A DNA stretch of 64,000 nucleotides from Holophagales bacterium (lineage in GTDB: Bacteria; Acidobacteriota; Thermoanaerobaculia; Multivoradales; JAGPDF01), in contig CP064972.1 in assembly GCA_016699405.1 (NCBI GenBank), positions 2,759,501 through 2,823,500 of the forward strand. The letters run 5' to 3'. Of the stretch, positions 19,701 through 28,900 are shown one piece after another. The position numbers and the translations under genes were made by a program. Positions within the stretch are counted from its first letter, which is position 1; every line of letters starts with the position of its first letter. A model generated the notes under the pieces. It was given only the letters and a program-made list of their open reading frames with translations. It was not told the origin of the DNA and did no database searches.

Positions 19701-20277
19701 CGTGACCGGCTGGACGCACGGCGGGACGGGCGACACCTGGGCGCTCTCGACCTTGCGCAGCCACAGCGGGACGACGTCGTACCTCGGAGTCGACGCGACG
19801 AGCGTCTCCGATCAGCGGCTGGTCTCGCCGCCGATCGTCCTGCCGGCGGCCGGGGCCGATCTGACCTTGCAGTTCTGGAACTACCAGTCGTTCGAGGATC
19901 GCACCGGCGGCTGCTACGACGGAGCGATCGTCGAGGTGTCGACGGACGGAGGCGCCTCCTGGACGCAGCTCGTCGCCCCCGCCCTGCTCACCGACCCCTA
20001 CGACGGCCCGGTGTCGGCGAGCTACTCCAATCCGCTGGCGAACCTCGAGGCCTGGTGTGGCGATCCCCAAGGCTGGCTGAGCTCCGTCATCGACCTCTCG
20101 GCCCATGCCGGCGACACCGTGCAGTTCCGCTTCCGCGTCGGCACCGACACCTCCGCCGGGCGCGCTCCGGACGGCTGGAACATCGACGACGTGAAGGTCC
20201 AGGTGTGCTTCGTTCGACTCGCCGTCGACGGGTTCGAGTCAGGGGATCTGTCGGCGTGGAGCGCACGCGAGCCCTGA
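16777..20277 (+). CDS. Secreted S8 (subtilisin-like) protease with Ig/jelly-roll C-terminal modules and DGFESG tag
   Basis: The product is a 1166-residue secreted protease. The GTG at 16777 follows AAGGAGG by six bases and is followed by a signal peptide (about residues 1-31, LLGWALVLGSAASAESAP). A propeptide of about 270 residues precedes the subtilase domain. The triad is Asp308 (AIVDTGIDYDHP), His347 (GGHGTHVAG) and Ser548 (GTSMAAPHASG). After the catalytic domain come a P-domain-like region (FKVTVAWTDAAGAV), two Ig/Fn3-like modules and a choice-of-anchor J-type jelly roll (AESFDG, LTLQFWNYQSFED). The protein ends LAVDGFESGDLSAWSAREP. The last ~390 residues are near-duplicates in layout of those in the non-protease protein at 4150-7029. 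It is divergent from the other S8 protease gene, so the pair may share control elements. Confidence 0.92.
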   Translation: MHPSAVKRFSRLLGWALVLGSAASAESAPGPSHVVRLDRAAARAASRLALAPRFAADYGGFRYLELSAADVARLEGAGVPFTEDRDAGQVQIGRFRFDPRRDGESAIGAGEVANGTSAGFRLVQLRGPAKDEWLAELGRAGLPLLQYYPFDTYLTWAAPGVAEDAAARPFVRWQGLVHPAYKVSPELDGRTGTIRNVDVTVYDDGKLDAVAAEIEKLGGKVLQRVPAQPDRTFYSIVAELPASALAAMARLPSVLFLGFQGPRPVFDDEMSDQIQAGNHPGGVPVTGYNAHLATLGVDGSGVTWAIVDTGIDYDHPDLASRIVGGYEFPGSCNIAGQPGSDCAAGGHGTHVAGIVGGTAAAGFADPSGFLYGLGVAPSVGLFAMNSLSAAAWPPAGGWQEHSKRAVLGSAVGGNNSWTTSEGSNHGYQASERAHDLMVRDGNFDTTTVAEPFIEVFSAGNSGPGASTLTAPKEAKNLIVVASSANYRVGSIDSIASSSSRGPAADGRIVPTLAAPGEEIASTRNDTGGDCSTAIAGTSNRYAFCSGTSMAAPHASGAAVLAVDRWRDLHAGATPSPALVKALLVASAVDMGAADIPNFNEGWGRIDITRLLAPGVPRVDQDQDPARTFASAGEVYEMTVGVPDLAKPFKVTVAWTDAAGAVGANPALVNDLDLEVVFGSTTYLGNQFAAGWSTPGGTPDARNNLENVFVQSPPSSAATIRVRATAINGDGVPYNADATDQDFALVCTNCAEQADFTLRAVPASQAVCAPTEAAFAVEVGSLLGFVNPVTLSLIGEPIGASDGFSVNPVTPADPAATSTLTLANTEAAVPGTYAMTLVGAADGADPKSFPLSLSIDSAVPPAPSLTAPADGALGVAVRPTLQWEGAAQAASYRLEVSTSVDFTPLLVDESGLTGTSFTPTSDLPSSARLFWRVTATNACGPGVASAVHTFATVTLPGDCSLGSAAAPVYAESFDGAVTGWTHGGTGDTWALSTLRSHSGTTSYLGVDATSVSDQRLVSPPIVLPAAGADLTLQFWNYQSFEDRTGGCYDGAIVEVSTDGGASWTQLVAPALLTDPYDGPVSASYSNPLANLEAWCGDPQGWLSSVIDLSAHAGDTVQFRFRVGTDTSAGRAPDGWNIDDVKVQVCFVRLAVDGFESGDLSAWSAREP

Positions 20278-20461
20278 CCGGCTCGAGGGGGGTCGATTCC
20301 CCTGCCGGCGACCGGTCCTCGGCGAACGCGACCGGCCCCCCGGGGTGGCGTGCTTCTCGACACGCCGAGTCGGAAACGCTCCGGAGCGCCGAGCCCGGGA
20401 GCGCTAGAATCGCGCCTCGTCTGCGGCCGCGCTGGCGCGCGCCATCTACGAGGAGCGTGCG

Positions 20462-22468
20462 ATGAAGCCACCCGAAATCGTCCGCCTGTCTCCCGGCAAG
20501 CGGGTGCTCTTCCTGACCAAGGATGCCGAGCTCGTGAGGCGGCAGTTGCACGAGGGCCTCGACCTGCGGATGGAGGAGCTCACGCCGACCGATCTGCTCG
20601 ACGACATCAACACCGACGTGATGACTCCCGCCTGGGTCTGCTTCGACTGGAAGCCGTCGGAGATCGCGCGCGAGGCGTATGCGGGACTGATCGTCGACGG
20701 CCGGCGGGTGATCGAGCGCGACGCGCTCGCCAACGGCAACTTCGAGGTCATCGTCTCCGGCCAGCGCAAGGGCACCGGCTCGTCGCGCGAGACGGCGGCG
20801 CAGGCGGAGGCTTTCGCCGGCATCCGCATCGCCATCGCCTCGTCGTTCGCGCCGATCCACGCGCGCAACAACATCAACCTCGGGACGCTGATGGGCGGTT
20901 ACGAGATCCTGCGGCGACTCCAGGACGGCGAAGGGGTCCCGCTCGTCGAGTTCTGCGCCGGTCACGATCCGATCACCCGTTGCGTCATCGAGCAGGGCGG
21001 CCTCTTCCCGTTCAGCAAGGCGCTCGCCGCCGGCGAGGTGGAATTGCCGGCGACGGCCACCGGGCCGCGCCCGATGACGATGGCCGAGAAGATCCTCGCC
21101 CGGCACCAGGTGGGCGGCACGGGCTTCGTGCGCGCCGGGGACGCGGTGATCGTCGAGGTCGACGGCGGCTACTCGCACGAGTTCACCACCGCCCAGGTCC
21201 ATGCCTTCCTCGCCGCGGAGTACGGGGAGGAGTACACCATCCGCCATCCCGAGCGCTTCGCCGTCTTCGAGGATCACCTCATCTACGCCGACGAAGTGGC
21301 GCGCATGCGCCCCTTCCTGCCGAAGATCGAGATCCTCCGCGCCATGCAGCGGGAGTTCCAGCGGCGCACCGGAGTGCGCGACTTCTCGGCGCGCGACGGC
21401 GTCTCGCCCGGGATCTGTCACGAGGTGGCGCGCGAGCGGATGATCGCGCCGGGGGATTTCGTCCAGGCGACCGACTCGCATACCTGCATGGGCGGAGTGA
21501 ACAACGCCCTCACCTGGGGCGTCGGCGCGACGGAGTACGCCGCGCTCGTCCACGCCGGATTCACCCAGGTCGAGGTGCCGGAGTCGATCCGTTTCGAGCT
21601 CGTCGGTGAGCTGGCGCCGAACGTCACCGCCAAGGACCTGATGCTCCACATCCTGTTGCGTTTCGCCAAGCCGGAAGCGACGCTCAACCGGGTGATGGAG
21701 TTCACCGGTCCGGGGCTCGCTTCGCTGTCGATGGACGAGCGCGCGACGCTCGCCAACATGGCCACGGAGTGCACCGCACGGAGCGGCATCGTGGCGGCCG
21801 ACGAGGCGACGTTCCGCTGGCTCGCGGCTTGGCGACCGGAAAGCAGCGACGACGAGCGAGCGCGCTGGCGCGCCCGCGCGGTCGCTCCCGACGAGGGCGC
21901 CGAATACGCCGGCGGGCTGCACGTCGTCGACCTCTCGCGCCTCGTGCCGATGGTCGCGCACCCGGGAGACCCGGACCACGGCATTCCGTCCGACCCGACG
22001 AACGGCGCGACGGTGGCCGAGGTCGGGGACGTGGCGATCGACATCGCCTACGGCGGCTCCTGCACGGCCGGGAAGATCGACGACCTGGCGTTCTACCACC
22101 AGGTCTGTGCCGAGGCGGTCGCCGCGGGTCGGCGGGTCGCGACCGGCGTCGAGTTCATCATCCAGTGCGGCTCGGAGGCGGTCGAGAGTTACGCGCGCGA
22201 ACAGGGATTCCTCGACACCTTCGCGCGCGCCGGCGTGCGTCTGATTCGCCCCGGCTGTGGCGCCTGCATCGGTTGCGGCCCGGGCGTCTCCGAGCGCGCC
22301 GACCAGGTGACCGTGTCGGCGATCAACCGGAACTACAAGGGGCGCTCCGGTCCCGGCAGGCTCTGGCTTGCCAGTCCGCTGACCGTCGCGGCGTCGGCGT
22401 TCACCGGGCGGATCAGCGCCTTCGAGCCCGGGATGTTCGCCCGTGGGGGAGCTTCCGGTCCGCGGTGA
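20462..22468 (+). CDS. Aconitase/isopropylmalate dehydratase-family hydro-lyase, swivel domain fused at the N-terminus
   Basis: The product is a 668-residue cytosolic enzyme of the aconitase superfamily. Residues about 40-200 are a LeuD-like swivel domain (SGQRKGTGSSRE, then HARNNINLGTLMGGY). Residues about 220-668 are the catalytic LeuC-like part: ATDSHTCMGGV near 336, GGSCTAGKIDD near 530 and GCGACIGCGPG near 598. The last two supply the expected three cysteines of a 4Fe-4S cluster. Classical aconitase has the swivel domain last, LeuC and LeuD are separate, and AcnB has swivel before catalytic domain but with a HEAT-like domain in front, which is missing here. It could serve as aconitase, isopropylmalate or homoaconitate dehydratase; the sequence does not decide. 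The start ATG has GAGGAGCG upstream, and TAGAAT at 20405-20410 may be the -10 box. Confidence 0.85.
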   Translation: MKPPEIVRLSPGKRVLFLTKDAELVRRQLHEGLDLRMEELTPTDLLDDINTDVMTPAWVCFDWKPSEIAREAYAGLIVDGRRVIERDALANGNFEVIVSGQRKGTGSSRETAAQAEAFAGIRIAIASSFAPIHARNNINLGTLMGGYEILRRLQDGEGVPLVEFCAGHDPITRCVIEQGGLFPFSKALAAGEVELPATATGPRPMTMAEKILARHQVGGTGFVRAGDAVIVEVDGGYSHEFTTAQVHAFLAAEYGEEYTIRHPERFAVFEDHLIYADEVARMRPFLPKIEILRAMQREFQRRTGVRDFSARDGVSPGICHEVARERMIAPGDFVQATDSHTCMGGVNNALTWGVGATEYAALVHAGFTQVEVPESIRFELVGELAPNVTAKDLMLHILLRFAKPEATLNRVMEFTGPGLASLSMDERATLANMATECTARSGIVAADEATFRWLAAWRPESSDDERARWRARAVAPDEGAEYAGGLHVVDLSRLVPMVAHPGDPDHGIPSDPTNGATVAEVGDVAIDIAYGGSCTAGKIDDLAFYHQVCAEAVAAGRRVATGVEFIIQCGSEAVESYAREQGFLDTFARAGVRLIRPGCGACIGCGPGVSERADQVTVSAINRNYKGRSGPGRLWLASPLTVAASAFTGRISAFEPGMFARGGASGPR

Positions 22469-22527
22469 CGACCGGGTCGGGCGGGCACGGTCCGGGATCG
22501 TGCGAAGATCAGCCCGGGGGCCGTGAG

Positions 22528-25500
22528 GTGATCCGTCGAGCCGAGCTGCGCCACGCTGTCGTACGCCGCTTCCTGCTGCTGTTCCTTCCCGTTGCCCTGC
22601 TGGTGGTCGCCGGGGCCGGGTGGATCCTCTCGGAGGATTCGCGCGCCCGTCGCGAGTCGCTGCGGGGGCGACAGGCGAACCACCTCGCCCTGCTCGAGAG
22701 CCTCGTCGAGCTGCGACTCGAACCGATCCTCGGCACCATTCGCCACCTCGCCGCGACCCCGCAGATCCAGGTCTATCTCCGCCATCCTGGGGAGCTCGAG
22801 CGCCGGCCGGTCGAGGAGGAGATGGCCGGTTTGCTGTCCGGTCAGCCCTCGTTCGACCAACTCCAGTGGCTCGACGAGTCGGCATGCGAACGGATCGTCG
22901 TGCGTCGCGAGGCGGGGGGGATCGGCGCCGTCGCCGCGGCCGCTGCCTCCCGATGCGCACGCGACGACGCCGACGCGATCGCGCGGCTGAATCCGGGACA
23001 GCTCTACCTCGCGCCGCTCGACCTGGCGGTGGAGGACGGGCAGGTGATCCGGCCAGTGCGGCCAGTCCTGCGTTTCGCCCTGCCGCTCTTCGACGCCGAG
23101 AAGGTGCGGCGCGGGACGCTCGTGCTGAGCCTCCTCGTCGAGCCGCTCCTCGCCCAACTCGGCCGTCCGTTCGTCGCTGCCGACGAGCGCGTCCTGGTGG
23201 CCAACGATCGCGGCTTCTGGCTGGTCGGGCCGCGTGTGGGCAGCGAGTGGGGCTTCCGCCTTCCCGAGCGCGTGGCGGAGACGGTGGGCTCCGCCTTTCC
23301 CGAGCTCTGGCACGCCTTCTCGACGCGCGAGTTCGGTTCCGTCGCGACGCGGGACGGGCTCTTCGAGTTCCGCAAGGTCCGGCCGGCAGCGCTCGCCCGC
23401 TCCGGGTGGAGCGAGCGGGCGGGCGGTTGGGGGGCGAGCGGCGCCGAAGAGGCGTGGTGGCTGGTCTCGTGGATGCCGCCTTCCGCCGTCAGCGCCGTTC
23501 GCGGCAGCTCGACTCGACTTCTGCTCCTCGCGCTCGCGGCGGTGCTCCTCGTCCTCGCCGTGGCAGCGCTCGGCGAGGCGCGCTCGACGGTGGCCCGGCA
23601 GCGTGCCGAGCGGGCGGTGCGCCGTCAGCTCGACCTGATGGAGCGGATGGGCGAGACGATCGCCAGTCCCGTCTTCGTCAAGAACCGCGAAGGTCGCTAC
23701 ACGGCGCTCAATCGCGCCTACGAGGAGCTCCTGGGCGTCCCGCGCGAGACGCTCCTGGGCCACACCGACCGGGAGCGGGTGAGCGACCCCGAAATCGCCA
23801 CCTACGAGCGGCTCGACGGCGAGGCGCTCGCTGGTTCCGAAGGGGTTCGGTTCGAAACGACGGTCGAACGGCCGGGGCTACCGCCGCGCCGGGTCGAGGT
23901 CCACAAGCGGTCGTTCGCCGACGAGAGCGGACGGGTGCTCGGCCTCGTCGGCGTCGTCCACGACATCACCGGCCTGCGGGAGGCGCAGGCTCGCCTGGCC
24001 GCGAGCGAGGCGCGTTTCCGCGCGATGATCGAGGGGAGCCTCGATCTCATCTTCGTGCTCGGTCCGCAGGCGCGGCTCGAGTACGCCAATCCGCGTGCCG
24101 AGAATGCGATGGGCTGGCCGGCGAGCGAGATCGTCGGTCGGTCGGCGATCGAGTTCGTCCATCCCGACGACGCAGGCCTGGCGCGCGGGATGATCCGCCT
24201 GATGAGCGAGGACCGAACGGCGCGGCCCCGACTCGAGGCGAGGCTCGCCAGTCGCTCGGGGGAGTGGCTGGACGTCGAGGTCTGGGCCTCGCCCCTCGAG
24301 TCCGCCGACGGGCATTTCTCGTTCCTGGTGGTGGCGCACGACATTCGCGAGCGCCGGCGGGTCCAGCGCGAGCTCGCCGAGTCCCGCGCTCGCCTGCAGC
24401 GCGTTCTCGAGCACATGCCGGTGATGCTCTCGGCGGTGGGCGAGGACGGCCGTTATGCGGTATGGAACCGCGAATGCGAGCGAGTCACCGGGTATTCGCT
24501 GGAAGAGCTGGCCGACGAGAAGGTTGGCACGTCGATGGCTCGCCTGTTCCCGGATCCAGTCGATCTCGACCGCTTGCGGCACGAATGGGCGGCGCGAGAA
24601 GGGGAGTTCCGCGATTGGGAGATGGAGATCGTCTGCAAGGACGGGAGTCGCAAGGTCACTTCCTGGTCAAGCATCGCACGGCAGTTCCCGATCGCGGGCT
24701 GGAGAACCTGGTCCATCGCCGCCGACGTCACCGACCGACGGCGCGCCGAGCGCGAGAAGGCGGCCGCGCTCGAGACGCTCCAGAGCTGGGTGGGAAAACT
24801 GCAGAAGCTCAACGAGCTCGACGATCTGCTCCACGCCTGCCGAAACCTCACCGAAGCGTATGCAGTGTTGGAGAAGTCGCTTCCGCCTCTCTTTGCCGCC
24901 GACGCCGGCCAGCTTTTCCGGCCAGATGCCGGCTCCGACACGATGACGTGCGTGCTCACCTGGGGGGGCCTCGGTTCGGAAAGCTTGGCGCGCACCAGCT
25001 GTTGGGGGCTCCGCCTCGGGCATCCCCACCTGCACGGGCCGGAGACCTCGAGCGTGGCTTGCGAGCACGTCGAGCGCGGGAGTGGGAACGCGAGCATCTG
25101 TGCACCGCTGCTGGCGCAGGGAGAGCTGCTGGGGCTCTTGCATCTGAGGAAGTTCATCCGTTCTTCGGCGACCGAGAACGCATGGTCCTCCGAGCTCCAG
25201 CTGGCGCAGATGGTGGCCGGGCACCTGAGCCTTCGCATCGCCGCACTTGGGCTGCGTGAAACCCTCGAGTACCGCTCGACCCGGGATCCGCTGACCGGTC
25301 TGTTCAACCGACGCTACTTCGAAGAGACGTTGACGCGTGAGATCCACAGCTCGGGGCGCCATCGTCGGCCGCTGGCGATCGTCATGGTCGACATCGATCG
25401 TTTCAAGCGCATCAACGACACTTACGGTCACGCCGTGGGGGACGTCGCGCTGCGGGAGGTGGCGTCGGCGCTGCAGCGGGGGCTGCGGGCTTCGGACGTA

Positions 25501-25770
25501 CCTTCTCGTTGGGGTGGCGAGGAATTCGTCTTGCTCCTGCCCGAGGCGACCGTTCCGCCGGCCACCCATCGCGCCGAGGAGCTGCGGCGAGCGGTGCTCG
25601 CGCTCGCTGCCGACCGGGTGCGCGGGCTGCCGCCGGAGCTGTCGGTCTCGGCCGGCGTGGCCGTCTATCCGCTGCACGGCGAGACCGCGGAAGCTCTGCT
25701 CAAGGCCGCCGATCAGGCTCTCTACCGAGCCAAGGCCAACGGGCGGAATCGCGTCGAGACCGCCGAGTAG
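22528..25770 (+). CDS. Membrane sensor diguanylate cyclase (extracytoplasmic sensor-PAS-PAS-PAS-GAF-GGDEF)
   Basis: The product is a 1080-residue membrane signalling protein that should make c-di-GMP from GTP. A TM helix (about residues 13-32) and a second at about 330-352 bracket a periplasmic sensor domain of about 300 residues. Then come PAS1 (about 375-490, including SPVFVKNREGRYTALN), PAS2 (about 495-615, DLIFVLGPQARLEYAN), PAS3 (about 620-745, MLSAVGEDGRYAVWN) and a GAF-like region (about 770-910). The GGDEF domain is at the end: DPLTGLFNRRYFEETL, VDIDRFKRINDTYGH and the active-site GGEEF. With the signature intact it is probably active. The GTG at 22528 is chosen as start; the ribosome-binding site is weak (GTGAG), so the start is less certain. 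The HD-GYP protein at 49143 is a candidate opposing enzyme. Confidence 0.92.
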   Translation: MIRRAELRHAVVRRFLLLFLPVALLVVAGAGWILSEDSRARRESLRGRQANHLALLESLVELRLEPILGTIRHLAATPQIQVYLRHPGELERRPVEEEMAGLLSGQPSFDQLQWLDESACERIVVRREAGGIGAVAAAAASRCARDDADAIARLNPGQLYLAPLDLAVEDGQVIRPVRPVLRFALPLFDAEKVRRGTLVLSLLVEPLLAQLGRPFVAADERVLVANDRGFWLVGPRVGSEWGFRLPERVAETVGSAFPELWHAFSTREFGSVATRDGLFEFRKVRPAALARSGWSERAGGWGASGAEEAWWLVSWMPPSAVSAVRGSSTRLLLLALAAVLLVLAVAALGEARSTVARQRAERAVRRQLDLMERMGETIASPVFVKNREGRYTALNRAYEELLGVPRETLLGHTDRERVSDPEIATYERLDGEALAGSEGVRFETTVERPGLPPRRVEVHKRSFADESGRVLGLVGVVHDITGLREAQARLAASEARFRAMIEGSLDLIFVLGPQARLEYANPRAENAMGWPASEIVGRSAIEFVHPDDAGLARGMIRLMSEDRTARPRLEARLASRSGEWLDVEVWASPLESADGHFSFLVVAHDIRERRRVQRELAESRARLQRVLEHMPVMLSAVGEDGRYAVWNRECERVTGYSLEELADEKVGTSMARLFPDPVDLDRLRHEWAAREGEFRDWEMEIVCKDGSRKVTSWSSIARQFPIAGWRTWSIAADVTDRRRAEREKAAALETLQSWVGKLQKLNELDDLLHACRNLTEAYAVLEKSLPPLFAADAGQLFRPDAGSDTMTCVLTWGGLGSESLARTSCWGLRLGHPHLHGPETSSVACEHVERGSGNASICAPLLAQGELLGLLHLRKFIRSSATENAWSSELQLAQMVAGHLSLRIAALGLRETLEYRSTRDPLTGLFNRRYFEETLTREIHSSGRHRRPLAIVMVDIDRFKRINDTYGHAVGDVALREVASALQRGLRASDVPSRWGGEEFVLLLPEATVPPATHRAEELRRAVLALAADRVRGLPPELSVSAGVAVYPLHGETAEALLKAADQALYRAKANGRNRVETAE

Positions 25771-25911
25771 GTTCAGTCCTGGCGGAACCTGCTTCCGGAG
25801 TCATAGGAGGCGAACGCCGCGACAGGGCGACAGCTCTCTGCGACCTGGACGGCACTCCGGGTGCAGTTTTCCCGCTCTCTCGGCCCAGCGCGAGCGTACG
25901 CGGCTGAGCGA

Positions 25912-28900
25912 TCAGAACGCGTCGACGTCGGCGAACGATGCGAGCTGCCCGGCACGGTTCGCGTACTGGCGCCTCGCGCCGGTCAGCGTGTCGGTGACGG
26001 TGAGCGTGTACTCGACGTCGGAGAGTGCTCCGCAGTAGAACCAGAAGTGGGAGTTCAGGGCGCGACCGTCGAGCATCTTCACCGCGAGCTCGGGATTGTC
26101 GTCGTCGAAGAACCAGAAGGTCCCCGAGTCGAGGGTGTGCGGGCCAGCCTGCGCCGTGCCTTCGTTGCCAAGGAAATCGCGCCAGCTCGCTTCGACGGCG
26201 AAGCGCCCCTGCTGCAGGCAGAGGCGGGTTGCGCTCGGGATGCATGCGCCTGGGGGCGTGTGCGCAGCCGAAGCTGAGGAACGCGCGGCGGTCGAGACGA
26301 GTGGCTTTGCAGGTGGCTGCGAGGAGCCGGCCGCGAACGCTTCGATGTCGGAGAACGAGGTGAGCTGGCCAGGAGGGTTGGTGGTGCGACGGGTCGTGCG
26401 CGTTGCCGTATCGGTGATCTGCAGGTTGTAGCCGCGGTCGGTGAGCGAGCCGGCGAAGAGCCAGAAGTGATCGTTCAACGCGCGGCCGTCGTGCACCTTC
26501 ACGACCGCCTCGATGTTGTCGGCATCGAAAAACCAGAAGGCGCCAGAGCTGCTCGAAAGCGGAAAGGCCGAAGCCGATGCCGAGTGGCCGCGCTCGTCGT
26601 GCCATTGGATCTCGACGCTGAACCGACCGTCTTGCAGGCAGAGCCGATGCGCTTCGGGGATACAACGACCATCGCCATTCGTGTCGATCGCCCAGAGCTC
26701 GCGCCCGCGAAACCCATCGTCCGCGGAGAAGTAGAGAGTGTCGCCGACCGCGACCAGCTCTTCGGGCGCCGCGGAGTCGCTGCCGGCGGCGATGTCCGAG
26801 ACGCGGCGCGTGCCCGCGACGGTCCCGTCCGTAGTCCAGACCTCTCGCCCGCTGTTGTCGGCCTCGGCGGCGAAGAAGAGCCTTCCGCCGGCCACGGCGA
26901 GGAATCGAGGCTCGCTTCCGACCCCTCCCGGCACGAGGTCGAGCGACCGCGTCCCGGCCGCCGTGCCGTCGGTGGCCCAGAGCTCGGCGCCGGTCTCTTC
27001 GGTCTCGGCGGTGAAGTAGAGACGGCCGGCGTGAGAGATCGCCTGCCGCGGACTGCTGTCGTCGGGGTCGACCGAGAGCGAGCCGAGATCGGCGATCGCC
27101 GTCGTTCCGTTCGCCGAACCGTCGCTCCGCCAGAGCGTCAGGCGATCGGAAGCCACGAGGAACAGTAGCTGATCGCCCCAGGCGAAGAGGTCCAGCAGGC
27201 GGTCTTCGCTCTCCTCGGGAGAAGTCCACAGGACCGAGGTCCCGACCTGCGTTCCGTCGGACACATAGAGACGTTCGCGGGTGGGCAGCTCTCGCCCCGT
27301 GAAGTAGATCCGATCGTCGACCACGACCTGTTCGAGGTCGGAGTCGTGGCTGACGACCTGTGTCGGTGTCGCGATCGGGCTCGCCGTGCCGCCGGCGAGC
27401 GGCAGGGAGAAGACGTCTCCACCGGCATAGGTTTGGCGCACGAAGAGATGAGTCGAGGTCGCCGATATGAGCTCGAAGCTCCGCGGCAGCCCGTCGACCG
27501 CGATTCGCGAGGTGCCGCCGAGTGTGCCATCGGAACGCCAGATTCGACGTCGGCCGTCGTCGTGGGCTTCTTCGACCGCGAAGAAGAGGAATCCTCCGCG
27601 CGACACGAACGGTAGGAAGGTGTACGCCCACGCGTCGGAGGTCAGGTTCGTCCAGCTATCGGTCAGTGGATCGAAGCTCGCAAGGCATGGGCTCGTTGCA
27701 CTCGAGCCTTGCGACTCACGAAAGAGCCGGTGGTGGCCGAGGTCCGCTACGGCCTCCACGATGTTGGAGCCGCAGGCATACGGCGGAATCCGGCGCAATG
27801 TCCCCGTGCTCGTGTCGAGACTCCAAGAGCTGTCGTGGTACAGCTCCTGGCTCGCGGATGTGCCGAGCACGACCCAGTAGAGGTCCTCTCCGGAACATGC
27901 AAGCCTAGCAGGCAGGGCTGGCGCGGACTCCGGCTCGAGGTTGCCGAGCAGGCGCAGGCTCCCGTCGAAGTCCCCGAGCAACCAGGGTTCGGTGCTGCTC
28001 GCCTCGCTCACTCCAGCGAGCGCGAACGCCCCAGCGGCGCGGGCAACCTGTCCGCGGTACTGCGTGTGCACGGTGACAGGGTCGACCTCGGTGTCATTCA
28101 GGACACGTGTGCCGTATTCGGTGCCATCGGTGACGATCGTCGTCCAAGACGATCCGAACATCGAACTGCGATAGGTGTTCTGGTAGAGGGCGCGGTCTTC
28201 CACTACGACCCCGTCACCTGCGTACGTGAAGTCGCATTCCACGCAGCTTCCACTGATCGCTCGGGTACCATGAGCAGTTCCGTCAGTCCGCCAGATCTCG
28301 ATGTCCTCGTCAGCCGTGCTCCTGGCAAGGAAGAGGAGATGATCCCCCAGGGCCAAGAACCCCGAGCGGATCGTGAGCTCGGGAAGATCGGGTACCAAGG
28401 GCAACGGCGGCGAGGAGGCCGCCGATTGCACCCAAAGCCCGGGTCGTCCGCTGTGCAACGCGAGGAACACGAAGGACTCTCCGATCCATCCGCCTGAGAC
28501 CCCCCAGAAGTCGGTGGGACGAAGATCCGGTTCGATGAGCCGATGGGTGCCACTCTCCGTACCGTCGGAAACCCAGAAGTGGTCGGAGCTGCCCAAGACG
28601 TGTTCGAGGAAATAGACTCGCGACCTGCCCGCGATGAACCCAAGGGGGGCCAAGTGTGGCCAGTCACCGAAGGCCACGAGGACCCGTGTGCCGATTGCAG
28701 TACCGTCGGACACCCAGAGCTCGTAACCTCTTCCTTCCGACCACCCTGCGAAGAAGTAGCGATTCGTTGTGCCGGCTGAGTCGTCCGAGAAGCCCGGAAC
28801 CGCGACGACCAAGTGTGTTCCACTTGCGGTTCCATCGGTCTGCCCGAGCCACCTCCTCCGTTCCGGATCCTCGGCGAGAAAGAAGACTCGATCGCCGACG

